From Bacteroidales bacterium (lineage in GTDB: Bacteria; Bacteroidota; Bacteroidia; Bacteroidales; UBA12077), in NCBI GenBank assembly GCA_030637515.1, contig DAOWGM010000034.1, forward strand, positions 1 through 50,191: DNA of 50,191 nucleotides. Reading direction: 5' to 3'. Made by a program: the position numbers and the translations under genes. The notes below the pieces were generated by a model. The model was given only the letters and a program-made list of their open reading frames with translations, ran no database searches and was not told the origin of the DNA. Shown one piece after another: positions 18,240-25,534 of this stretch; within the stretch, counting starts at the first letter, position 1, and each line of letters opens with the position of its first letter.

Positions 18240-18914
18240 ATGAAAAGAATAGTTTTTTTGATTTTAATAGGTGTAATGATGATTGCTGAATCATCAGCAC
18301 AAAGAGGGAAAAGGAATCGATTAGAAAATAAAACTGATTCAGTTAGTTATGCCATTGGGGTTAGTTTTGCAAACTCAATGAAAAATTTAAATATCCCTGA
18401 GTTGAATCTGGAAAAAATTTACATGGCTATTGGAGAAGTAATTAATAATGAAGAAGCTAAATTAACAGTAAGTGAGTCACAAAAGATTATTCAGGCTTAC
18501 ATGACTGAGTTAAAGGAATATCAGATAAAAGAGAACTTGATTCGTGCTAATGAGTTTTTAGAAAAGAATAAAAAAAGAGAAGGTGTTATTGTTTTACCAA
18601 ACGGATTGCAATATGAAGTTTTGCTGGAAGGATCAGGAGAAAGTCCGGTAAGCACAAGTAAAGTAAAAACACATTACAAAGGTACTTTGTTGGATGGTTC
18701 TGTTTTCGACAGTTCATATGATAGGGGTGAACCTATTGATTTTCAATTGGGAAGAGTTATTAAAGGTTGGCAGGAAGCATTAAAATTAATGAAACCTGGA
18801 GCAAAGTGGAAGCTTTATATTCATCCTGATTTAGGATATGGAGAAAGAGATACAGAAGATATTCCTGCTAATTCATTGTTGATTTTTGATATAGAATTAT
18901 TAAGTGTTGAATAA
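18240..18914 (+). CDS. FKBP-type peptidyl-prolyl isomerase, exported
   Basis: 224 aa from the ATG at 18240, chosen because it begins a clean signal peptide (MKRIVFLILIG to SSAQ); a longer in-frame start at 18156 would bury it. An N-terminal dimerisation-type domain (DSVSYAIGVSFANSM) is followed by a full FKBP domain from about residue 118: VKTHYKGTLLDGSVFDSSY, VIKGWQEAL, and LGYGERDTEDIPANSLLIF. This is the Mip/FkpA layout of periplasmic folding helpers. Eight bases later comes the cupin gene, so the two probably share a transcript. Confidence 0.9.
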   Translation: MKRIVFLILIGVMMIAESSAQRGKRNRLENKTDSVSYAIGVSFANSMKNLNIPELNLEKIYMAIGEVINNEEAKLTVSESQKIIQAYMTELKEYQIKENLIRANEFLEKNKKREGVIVLPNGLQYEVLLEGSGESPVSTSKVKTHYKGTLLDGSVFDSSYDRGEPIDFQLGRVIKGWQEALKLMKPGAKWKLYIHPDLGYGERDTEDIPANSLLIFDIELLSVE

Positions 18915-18921
18915 TCCAGTT

Positions 18922-19392
18922 ATGAACGATCCAGATTTTTTAATTCAGAAATATCAGCTACAGCCTCACCCTGAAGGCGGTTACTATCGAGAGGTATACA
19001 GATCTGATCAAGAGCTTTTATCTCCTGTTGTAAACGAAAAAAGAAATACGGTATCGCATATTTACTTTTTATTAAAACAGGGTCAGTTTAGTAGGTTTCA
19101 TAGAGTGTTGCACGATGAAATTTGGAATTTCTATGGAGGTTCTCCTTTAAAAATTATCGAATTTGATGGAATTAATATAGAAGAGAAAATTATTGGGAAA
19201 GAGAATGAATCATATTTTTCAGTAATACAAGGAGGAGTATTTCAGGCTGCAGAATCAACGGGAGAGTTTTCTTTTGTTGGTTGTTCTGTAGCTCCTGGAT
19301 TCGATTTTAAAGATTTTTCGTTTTTAACAGATGAGCCTGAAATGTTAGCATCAATAAATAAAAAATATCCGGAGTATAAAAGCTTGGTATAG
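18922..19392 (+). CDS. Cupin_5 (DUF985) protein
   Basis: About 156 aa. It has the DUF985 pattern: LQPHPEGGYYREVYRS at the start, then HIYFLLKQGQFSRFHRVLHDEIWNFY, where the histidines and glutamate would bind the cupin metal, and GSPLKIIEFDG. The ATG at 18922 is preferred over a GTG at 18904 that overlaps the FKBP gene, because the domain begins right after it. Function of the family is unsettled. The 109 bases that follow it hold nothing I can identify. Confidence 0.8.
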   Translation: MNDPDFLIQKYQLQPHPEGGYYREVYRSDQELLSPVVNEKRNTVSHIYFLLKQGQFSRFHRVLHDEIWNFYGGSPLKIIEFDGINIEEKIIGKENESYFSVIQGGVFQAAESTGEFSFVGCSVAPGFDFKDFSFLTDEPEMLASINKKYPEYKSLV

Positions 19393-19501
19393 AAAAGTCT
19401 TAACCGAAAGATTTTGTAGATAATTCTAACTCAAGGGTCAAGCCTAATTGTGGGAGTGTCGATTTGATCTACGGATGTATCAATAAAAATTCCAAAAAGA
19501 A

Positions 19502-20686
19502 TTAAATAAACTTCATACTAACTTCTTTCAGGAATTTACTTTCAAGTATTTCAGCAATTCTACGAACAACGGTTCTTCTTATCTCAAGTTCAATAGGTAA
19601 ATTCGGATCTTGATGTGCTATATTTACTCGGGTTCCTATGATGAACTGAATTTCATCACTTTCTTTAATAAGCTTTACAATCTGGTCGGCAGGACCTTTA
19701 CCAAGAATATAGTTGTTGTTATATACTTTTAATAATTCAGCTACTTTGCTCAGTGTAAGAATCCCTTCTGTTACTAAATCAATTCCATTCATGTACGAAA
19801 CGGGAGGTAAGTCAGGATCATGAAATTCAAACCCATCTTCAATTTCAAGCTCCAATTCACGAGAAATTATATCACCGGTAGTTGCTCCACAGAGTATTTT
19901 CTTACCTTCAAAATTTCTTACAGCATCAGCCAGTTCTTTGTCATTCTCTTCTTCATAAGGAGGACCAGTACAAATCAATAATTTTCGTGGTTCTCTGAAA
20001 TATACAGAAGCACAACTGGTGTCATCCTTTGATCGGTATCCATCATTTTGGTATGCAACATTTACAATCTTTCCAGCTAATCTATTAGCAGAAATCTGAG
20101 GTTTATTCTTAATTATTTTCTCGGTAAAACTTTCAAGATTATCATGTCCCCAACCAAAAGGAAATTTATCTGTTCCTAATCCTGATTGTGTAATGCCATC
20201 GCTGCAAAAAACTATTCTATCTTCTTTTTGAGCATAAAACGTACAGTTTTTTAAAACTTTACCCGCATTATTTTCAGTTTCTAATACAACACATTGCCAT
20301 CCTGGGTTAAATATCTTTTTATCTCTTATGATTATTGTTTCAGGATTATCGTATTCTAAAATTGTAGTTTTTCCATCAGCCTCAATGTCAATTATAGTAA
20401 ATGTAGAATAACTGATTTGTCTTTTACTACAAACCGGAAGTGTATTCATAATTATATCAGCAATTCGATTTACATCTTTATGTTCTTTTGTGAAATTAAG
20501 AGCCATGGTTGAAGTAAGAGTGGCTAGCATGTTGGCCTTTATTCCATGTCCCATTCCATCTGAAAGAACAATGACAGTTCTTTCTTCAGATTTAATCTTT
20601 TCTGAAAGAAAAACATCACCACAAATGCGTTCTCCTTCATGGTTTTTTTGCTGACAATCAACTTCTATATAAAACTTGTTATCCAT
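19502..20686 (-). CDS. SpoIIE/PP2C-type phosphatase linked to the hydrogenase sensor
   Basis: 394 aa. Residues 1-230 are a SpoIIE-type PP2C serine/threonine phosphatase with metal-binding aspartates in ICGD, LSDGMGHG, FCSDG and KDDTSC. Residues 230-394 form an additional domain of unknown role (starting LLICTGPP), seen with hydrogenase-linked phosphatases. It is the last gene of the leftward operon, only two bases after the HydS-type sensor. A phosphatase directly after HydS is also known from the Thermotoga hyd operon, so regulation of a phosphorylated target in response to the sensor's redox state is a fair inference. No kinase or anti-sigma partner is encoded in this arm. Confidence 0.8.
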   Translation of the reverse strand: MDNKFYIEVDCQQKNHEGERICGDVFLSEKIKSEERTVIVLSDGMGHGIKANMLATLTSTMALNFTKEHKDVNRIADIIMNTLPVCSKRQISYSTFTIIDIEADGKTTILEYDNPETIIIRDKKIFNPGWQCVVLETENNAGKVLKNCTFYAQKEDRIVFCSDGITQSGLGTDKFPFGWGHDNLESFTEKIIKNKPQISANRLAGKIVNVAYQNDGYRSKDDTSCASVYFREPRKLLICTGPPYEEENDKELADAVRNFEGKKILCGATTGDIISRELELEIEDGFEFHDPDLPPVSYMNGIDLVTEGILTLSKVAELLKVYNNNYILGKGPADQIVKLIKESDEIQFIIGTRVNIAHQDPNLPIELEIRRTVVRRIAEILESKFLKEVSMKFI

Positions 20687-20688
20687 TA

Positions 20689-22548
20689 TTACTCTTTCTT
20701 ATTCATTTTATATAGTTCAATAATGGAATTAAGCATTTGTTCTGTTTCCGATGCTCCTTCGCCTAAAAGGAAACCGATTTTTTGAACCATAGTCAGGTTT
20801 TTATCAATTACATCAGTCACTCTTTTTAAAACTTCCTCTTTTCTAACTTCAGGAGAGTACATATCACGGAAAACTGCCCCAACAATCTTATCCTTTCGTA
20901 TGGTAAATACGGAAAGGTTAAGTAGATTTTCATCGATATGAACATCGCGGTTTAAAATATTTTCTTTTGTAGAAAATACATTTGAAAACAAATGGTATAC
21001 GTTAAATGGAAGCAAAGTTTTAAGATCAGCTCCAACTAGTCCTGGAATAACTTCATCTATTGCTTTAGCTTCCTCACCAAGCATTTCAATAAAACTATTG
21101 TTTGATTGTATTATTTTAAGATTTTTATCAATTATCACTACTCCTGAAGGTAACTTCTGAAGCATGCTGCTTACTGTATCGGAGGCTTCTTTTGCTGTTT
21201 CTTTTTCCTTTTGAGCAATTTGTTCCGATTCCTGCAAAGCTTTTTGGGTCTGAGCCAATTTCTCATTAGTTGTTTTTAATGCTTTAATATAATCATGTCT
21301 ATTTCTTAATGAATAAGTCAAACACATATCTACCTTTGCCAAACCTTTTGCAACAGCTGTTGCAAAATCACGACAAGTATTATATCCGCATGCATTACAT
21401 CCTAAATCAGGGTCCTTACCTTCTTTGCCTATGGCTTTAAGAATCTCTTGAATTTTATCTTCGGAAGGAGTTTCTATCCTCTGATCATCAGCTTTAAATG
21501 TTCGCGAATAATCTAATTGCCAGAATTTATCAACTTCAGTTTTCCATTTCTTTAAATCAAATCCTTTGAGGCGTTTGTTTGCGTAATCCGTAACTCTTGT
21601 ATGACGAATATATTTTTCTCCCCCTTTACTTGTTCCAGGTCCCATAAGGCAGCCTTCACAGAAATACAAATTAAAGTGTTTTTTAATAGTTTCTATGTCC
21701 TTACTAAATTGTTTGGTTGCATTGATAATATTTGATGTGCCTTCCGCAGTAATAACTTCTCCTGTTAAGAGGTCTTCGCTAATATCAGCAGCCTGTAAAA
21801 GTCCATTTGAAATTGGAAATAAAGACCCTTTGTATCCTATTGGTGGATCGAATTCTGAAAACTCAACTGTTCCTTCGTGAATATCTCTTTCAGTAAATAA
21901 TTTCCTTAGTTCCTGGAATGTAATTACTGCATCAATTTTTCCATCATCCTTAAATAATAAAGCCTCGTCTTTGCTATCAATGCATGGACCTATATATGTA
22001 ATTTTACAATCCTTTCCATATAGTTTTCGAGCAATCTTTGCAGATGCAATCATGGGTGAAATCAATGGTGCAAGATTATCTATAATTTCAGGTTGAAATT
22101 TTTGGATATGCTGAACTACAACAGGACATGCACTTGAGATATAGTATTTTCCTTTAAAGTTTTTAAGTAATTCAGCATATTTTAGGGCAATTATATCAGC
22201 ACCGAATGAAACCTCGTTTACATAATCAAATCCTAAGTGCTTTATCATTTGAACAAATTTCCTGTAATCTGTAATATCATGAAACTCTCCTGAAATGCTG
22301 GGAGCTACAATAGCAACCTTTTTTTCATTTGATTTTAAAACATCTTTTGTTTCATCTAATGAATCGCGATAGACAATTGCGTCTTCTGGACAAACAGAAG
22401 TGCAATTCCCACATCCAATACATCTTTCCGGAATAATTCGTGCATAGTCTTTATTCAATTTTACTTCAATGGCATTTACAGGACAAACACGAACGCATGA
22501 GTAACTTAAATTACATTTATCTTTTATTATTTCTACAATTGGCTTCAT
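20689..22548 (-). CDS. HydS-type [FeFe]-hydrogenase-like sensor with PAS domain
   Basis: 619 aa. Order: N-terminal ferredoxin domain (Cys12, 18, 22 and Cys43, 46, 49, 53), a hydrogenase large-subunit-like domain (about 75-330), a [4Fe-4S] domain (CNACGYNTC, Cys384, 387, 392, then Cys409), a coiled coil (about 420-460) and a PAS domain (about 460-565). The H-cluster signatures are of the divergent sensory kind: SSACP (Cys141, with Ala in place of the proton-relay Cys), IGPC (Cys189) and CEGCLMGPG (Cys297, Cys300). The first ferredoxin cluster has Ser15 where the paralog has Cys. It therefore looks like a redox or H2 sensor, not an enzyme. Its output is probably the phosphatase encoded two bases downstream. 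Confidence 0.85.
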   Translation of the reverse strand: MKPIVEIIKDKCNLSYSCVRVCPVNAIEVKLNKDYARIIPERCIGCGNCTSVCPEDAIVYRDSLDETKDVLKSNEKKVAIVAPSISGEFHDITDYRKFVQMIKHLGFDYVNEVSFGADIIALKYAELLKNFKGKYYISSACPVVVQHIQKFQPEIIDNLAPLISPMIASAKIARKLYGKDCKITYIGPCIDSKDEALLFKDDGKIDAVITFQELRKLFTERDIHEGTVEFSEFDPPIGYKGSLFPISNGLLQAADISEDLLTGEVITAEGTSNIINATKQFSKDIETIKKHFNLYFCEGCLMGPGTSKGGEKYIRHTRVTDYANKRLKGFDLKKWKTEVDKFWQLDYSRTFKADDQRIETPSEDKIQEILKAIGKEGKDPDLGCNACGYNTCRDFATAVAKGLAKVDMCLTYSLRNRHDYIKALKTTNEKLAQTQKALQESEQIAQKEKETAKEASDTVSSMLQKLPSGVVIIDKNLKIIQSNNSFIEMLGEEAKAIDEVIPGLVGADLKTLLPFNVYHLFSNVFSTKENILNRDVHIDENLLNLSVFTIRKDKIVGAVFRDMYSPEVRKEEVLKRVTDVIDKNLTMVQKIGFLLGEGASETEQMLNSIIELYKMNKKE

Positions 22549-22571
22549 AACATAATAATTCTAAGTACACA

Positions 22572-22817
22572 TTAATCTTTCATGAAAATACTATCGAGTA
22601 GAAAGATGATGTTGTCTGGTGAAACATTCTGATACTCTTTACTGTCTATTTTTAAAATAGGACCGTTTTCACAGTTCCCATAGCAATGATTTCCGTGAAA
22701 ATATATTTTATCTTCTAACTGATGATTTTTAATATAATCTTTAATTAAATGAACAGTTTTCTTGTTACCTCTCGAAAAGCAGGAACTCCCAAGGCATATT
22801 TCAATCTCTTTTCTCAT
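22572..22817 (-). CDS. Thioredoxin-like [2Fe-2S] ferredoxin
   Basis: 81 aa. CLGSSC (Cys8, Cys13) and CYGNC (Cys45, Cys49) give the Cx4C plus Cx3C set of a thioredoxin-like [2Fe-2S] protein, the same fold as HydC's cluster domain but without its helical N-terminus. It is first in the leftward operon, 23 bases before the HydS-type sensor. A similar small protein begins the Thermotoga hyd operon. It probably passes electrons to or from the sensor. I found no good -7 box for this arm in the 290-base intergenic region. Confidence 0.8.
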   Translation of the reverse strand: MRKEIEICLGSSCFSRGNKKTVHLIKDYIKNHQLEDKIYFHGNHCYGNCENGPILKIDSKEYQNVSPDNIIFLLDSIFMKD

Positions 22818-23027
22818 TAGTATTTATTAGAAAAATTGAACCTGATTTTAGTTTCAGAATTTAATTGCAAGATAGCCATTTTATTTGATTTTAGTATAAT
22901 GATGCTGAGTATGTTGTAGGGTATAAAAATAATTTTCCATGATCAAAGCTTAAGTACGAGAGTGTTAAATGCCAGGTAGTCAGTAATTAAGGAGTATGGC
23001 GCGAAAGTGTTGCGGCCGAAACAAGAA

Positions 23028-23045
23028 GTGTTAATAAAATAACAA
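23028..23045. promoter_or_regulatory. Rex-like operator 1 before hydC2
   Basis: GTGTTAATAAAATAACAA fits the Rex palindrome TTGTTAA-N4-TTAACAA at 12 of 14 defined bases, with perfect TGTTA/TAACA arms. A rex gene lies in the downstream operon. Confidence 0.65.
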
Positions 23046-23062
23046 TGTTCAAAAAATAACAA
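23045..23062. promoter_or_regulatory. Rex-like operator 2 before hydC2
   Basis: ATGTTCAAAAAATAACAA fits the same palindrome at 11 of 14 bases and directly abuts operator 1. It covers the expected -33 region of the promoter whose -7 box starts at 23071. Confidence 0.5.
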
Positions 23063-23070
23063 TAAATTAC

Positions 23071-23078
23071 TATATTTG
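23071..23078 (+). promoter_or_regulatory. -7 box of the hydC2 operon promoter
   Basis: TATATTTG is an exact match to the Bacteroidota -7 consensus TAnnTTTG, 35 bases before the ATG at 23114. At the right distance upstream the -33 element is only TTC, inside Rex-like operator 2. Confidence 0.6.
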
Positions 23079-23113
23079 TAATATTGAGAAAACAGTTATA
23101 ATTCATTTTGTTT

Positions 23114-23575
23114 ATGCCAGAAGTAGAAAAAATATTGGAAAATTACCCTTTCGTTCAGAGAGATGATTTAATCCCTATTCTTCAGGAGATTCAAGATGAA
23201 ATTGGGTTTTTATCTGAAGATGCTATTGTAAAGGTGGGAAAATATCTGGATATACCTACAAGCAAAGTGTATGGCTTAGCTACTTTTTATAATCAGTTTA
23301 GATTTGAAGCTAAGGGGAAATACCATATTCGGATTTGTAACGGAGCTTCTTGTCACGTAAATACAAATTCATTGATTCTGAATGAACTTCATAAGAAATT
23401 AAGACTCAGAAATGGAGAAATTACGAAAGATGGTATTTTTAGTTTCGAAGAAACAACATGTATGGGAGCTTGTGGATTTGGTCCGATATTAGCTATCAAT
23501 GATAAGTATTATACTAAAGTGAATGTCAAAAAACTCAATGAGGTAATTGAATTTTACATGAATCTGGAAGAATAA
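23114..23575 (+). CDS. Second HydC (thioredoxin-like [2Fe-2S] subunit)
   Basis: 153 aa from the ATG at 23114; a TTG two codons earlier is less likely. NuoE-like layout: helical N-terminus ending KVYGLATFYNQF, then a complete [2Fe-2S] ligand set Cys75, Cys80 (CNGASC) and Cys116, Cys120 (CMGAC). It leads the rightward operon hydC2-hydB2-hydA2 and begins five bases before hydB2. Of the three subunits of this second complex, it is the one that keeps all its expected ligands. Confidence 0.9.
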   Translation: MPEVEKILENYPFVQRDDLIPILQEIQDEIGFLSEDAIVKVGKYLDIPTSKVYGLATFYNQFRFEAKGKYHIRICNGASCHVNTNSLILNELHKKLRLRNGEITKDGIFSFEETTCMGACGFGPILAINDKYYTKVNVKKLNEVIEFYMNLEE

Positions 23576-23579
23576 ATTT

Positions 23580-25529
23580 ATGTCTGAAGCAAAAGAAAAT
23601 AAATATAAAGTTTTTCTGACTGAAAAGTTTATAAATAATTTAAACGGTTCTTTAGAAAAAGAAGACATAGAGATAATTGCCGAAATTAAACGCGAAAAGA
23701 TCAGAAAACCGGTAATTACAATTGGATCAAATAGTCCATCTCTTATTGCAGGAGCAGATGAATTAAAATTAAGTATTAAGGAATATATTAAGGAAAGAGA
23801 AATTGATGCAGATCTTGTTGAGGTAGGAACACTTGGAATGACATCTCTTGAACCTATTATTTCAGTTCAACTTCCAGGAAAAACCAAATTGTTTTTTAAA
23901 AATGTTGCTTCAGAAAATATTATTTCAATACTCGACGGTACTTTTAATAATTATATTCAGGAGGAGAATGTTCTGGGTCAGATCAGAAATGAAATACTGG
24001 AATCCTATGAGCGTATTCCATATCTTGATGAACTTGCATATTTTCAGAATCAGCAGCGTTTAAATTTAAAAAACTGTGGGTTTATTGATCCGAATTCTAT
24101 TGAAGAATATCTGGCACATGACGGCTACAAATCATTTTTTGAAACAATTTATAAAAATACACCTGAGGAAATTTGTGATATAATTGAGCAAAGTAAACTT
24201 CGTGGTCGAGGAGGAGATGGATATCCAACCGGGAAAAAGTGGAAAATTGCTTTAGAAACGGTTAGTGAGCAAAAGTATTTAATTTGCAATGCTGGGGAAA
24301 GTGATCCTGGGGCTTTTATGGAGCGATTGTTAATAGAGAGTGATCCGCATAAAGTAATAGAAGGAATTGCAATTTCTGCGTATGCAATTTCTGCACAAAA
24401 AGCATACATTTATATTGAATCAGAATATTCATTGGCAATTGAAAGATTAAAAAATGCCATAAAACAAGCAAAGGACTATGGTATTTTAGGTCACGATATT
24501 TTGCAAAGTGGATATAATCTGGATATTATAATTCGAAAAGGAGCAGGTGCATATGTTTGTGGTGAAGAAACAGCATTAATTAGTAGTATCGAAGGAGAAA
24601 GAGGAAGACCGCGCTCAAAACCTCCTTATCCTGCAATCAAGGGATTGTTTGGAAGACCAACTGTAGTAAACAATGTTGAAACTTTGGTAAATATTCCGTT
24701 AATTATTGACAAAGGAGCTGAATGGTTTTGTTCTATCGGAACAGAAGAAAGTAAAGGTACAAAAGTCTTTTCAATATCAGGTAAGGTAGGAAATCCTGGA
24801 CTTGTTGAAGTTGAAATGGGAACCAAACTGAGAGATATTATTTATAGAGTTTCTGGAGGAATAGCAAATAGTAAAAGATTTAAAGCGGTTCATATTGGCG
24901 GACCTTCAGGAGGATGTCTTTCTGAGGAACACTTGGATACTCTTATTGATTATGATGCGGTTTTATTAACGGGAACTTCCTTAGGATCAGCAGGTATGGT
25001 TGTTCTTGATGAGGATAATTGTATTCTTGATAATGTAAAATATTATATGGATTTTCTGCAAAAGGAAAGTTGTGGAATCTGTATTCCATGTAGAGAAGGA
25101 ACTCGAAGAATGCATGAAATACTTGAAAATATTACAAAAAAACCAAAGGACGAAAACGGAAATACAACATTGCAGCGATTTAAGGGTGTTATGCAATTGG
25201 AGAATATAGCTGAAGTATTAAAAGATACTTCTTTGTGTGGACTAGGTCGAAAAGCAGCAAATCCTGTATTAAGCACATTAAAGTGGTTTCGAAATGAATA
25301 TGAAGAGCATATTTTTGAGCGAAATTGTGAAGCAGGTGTATGTCAGGAATTAAGAACATTTGAAATAAATGTGGAAGCTTGTAATGGTTGTACTATATGT
25401 GCCAAGAAATGTCCTTCTGATGCTATATTTGGGACACCTCAAAATGCTCATTTTATTGTTCAGGATAAATGTATTGGTTGTGGTATTTGCTTTGATACCT
25501 GTAAATTTTCCGCAATCATTAGTAAGTAG
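23580..25529 (+). CDS. Second HydB-like flavin subunit with degenerate N-terminal domain
   Basis: 649 aa. The N-terminal thioredoxin-like domain (about 40-125) is present in length and shape but has no cysteine: the first Cys in the protein is residue 166, so its [2Fe-2S] cluster must be missing. The NuoF-like core follows: RGRGGDGYPTGKKW (208-221), NAGESDPGAF (237-246, where NADE is usual), GAGAYVCGEET (321-331) and NNVET. The [4Fe-4S] ligands Cys498, 501, 504 and 553 are intact, as is the C-terminal 2x[4Fe-4S] ferredoxin (Cys601-611 and 631-641). The change of the conserved Asp to Gly239 removes an FMN-contacting residue known in NuoF. Spacing of 5 bases to hydA2. Confidence 0.9.
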   Translation: MSEAKENKYKVFLTEKFINNLNGSLEKEDIEIIAEIKREKIRKPVITIGSNSPSLIAGADELKLSIKEYIKEREIDADLVEVGTLGMTSLEPIISVQLPGKTKLFFKNVASENIISILDGTFNNYIQEENVLGQIRNEILESYERIPYLDELAYFQNQQRLNLKNCGFIDPNSIEEYLAHDGYKSFFETIYKNTPEEICDIIEQSKLRGRGGDGYPTGKKWKIALETVSEQKYLICNAGESDPGAFMERLLIESDPHKVIEGIAISAYAISAQKAYIYIESEYSLAIERLKNAIKQAKDYGILGHDILQSGYNLDIIIRKGAGAYVCGEETALISSIEGERGRPRSKPPYPAIKGLFGRPTVVNNVETLVNIPLIIDKGAEWFCSIGTEESKGTKVFSISGKVGNPGLVEVEMGTKLRDIIYRVSGGIANSKRFKAVHIGGPSGGCLSEEHLDTLIDYDAVLLTGTSLGSAGMVVLDEDNCILDNVKYYMDFLQKESCGICIPCREGTRRMHEILENITKKPKDENGNTTLQRFKGVMQLENIAEVLKDTSLCGLGRKAANPVLSTLKWFRNEYEEHIFERNCEAGVCQELRTFEINVEACNGCTICAKKCPSDAIFGTPQNAHFIVQDKCIGCGICFDTCKFSAIISK

Positions 25530-25534
25530 TTGTT

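Noticed and set aside
22996-23034. A 12-residue ORF (MARKCCGRNKKC) in a GC-rich patch before hydC2
   Set aside because: It runs into the Rex-like operator, lies upstream of the predicted transcription start, and its AAGGAG is too close to the ATG to serve as a ribosome site.
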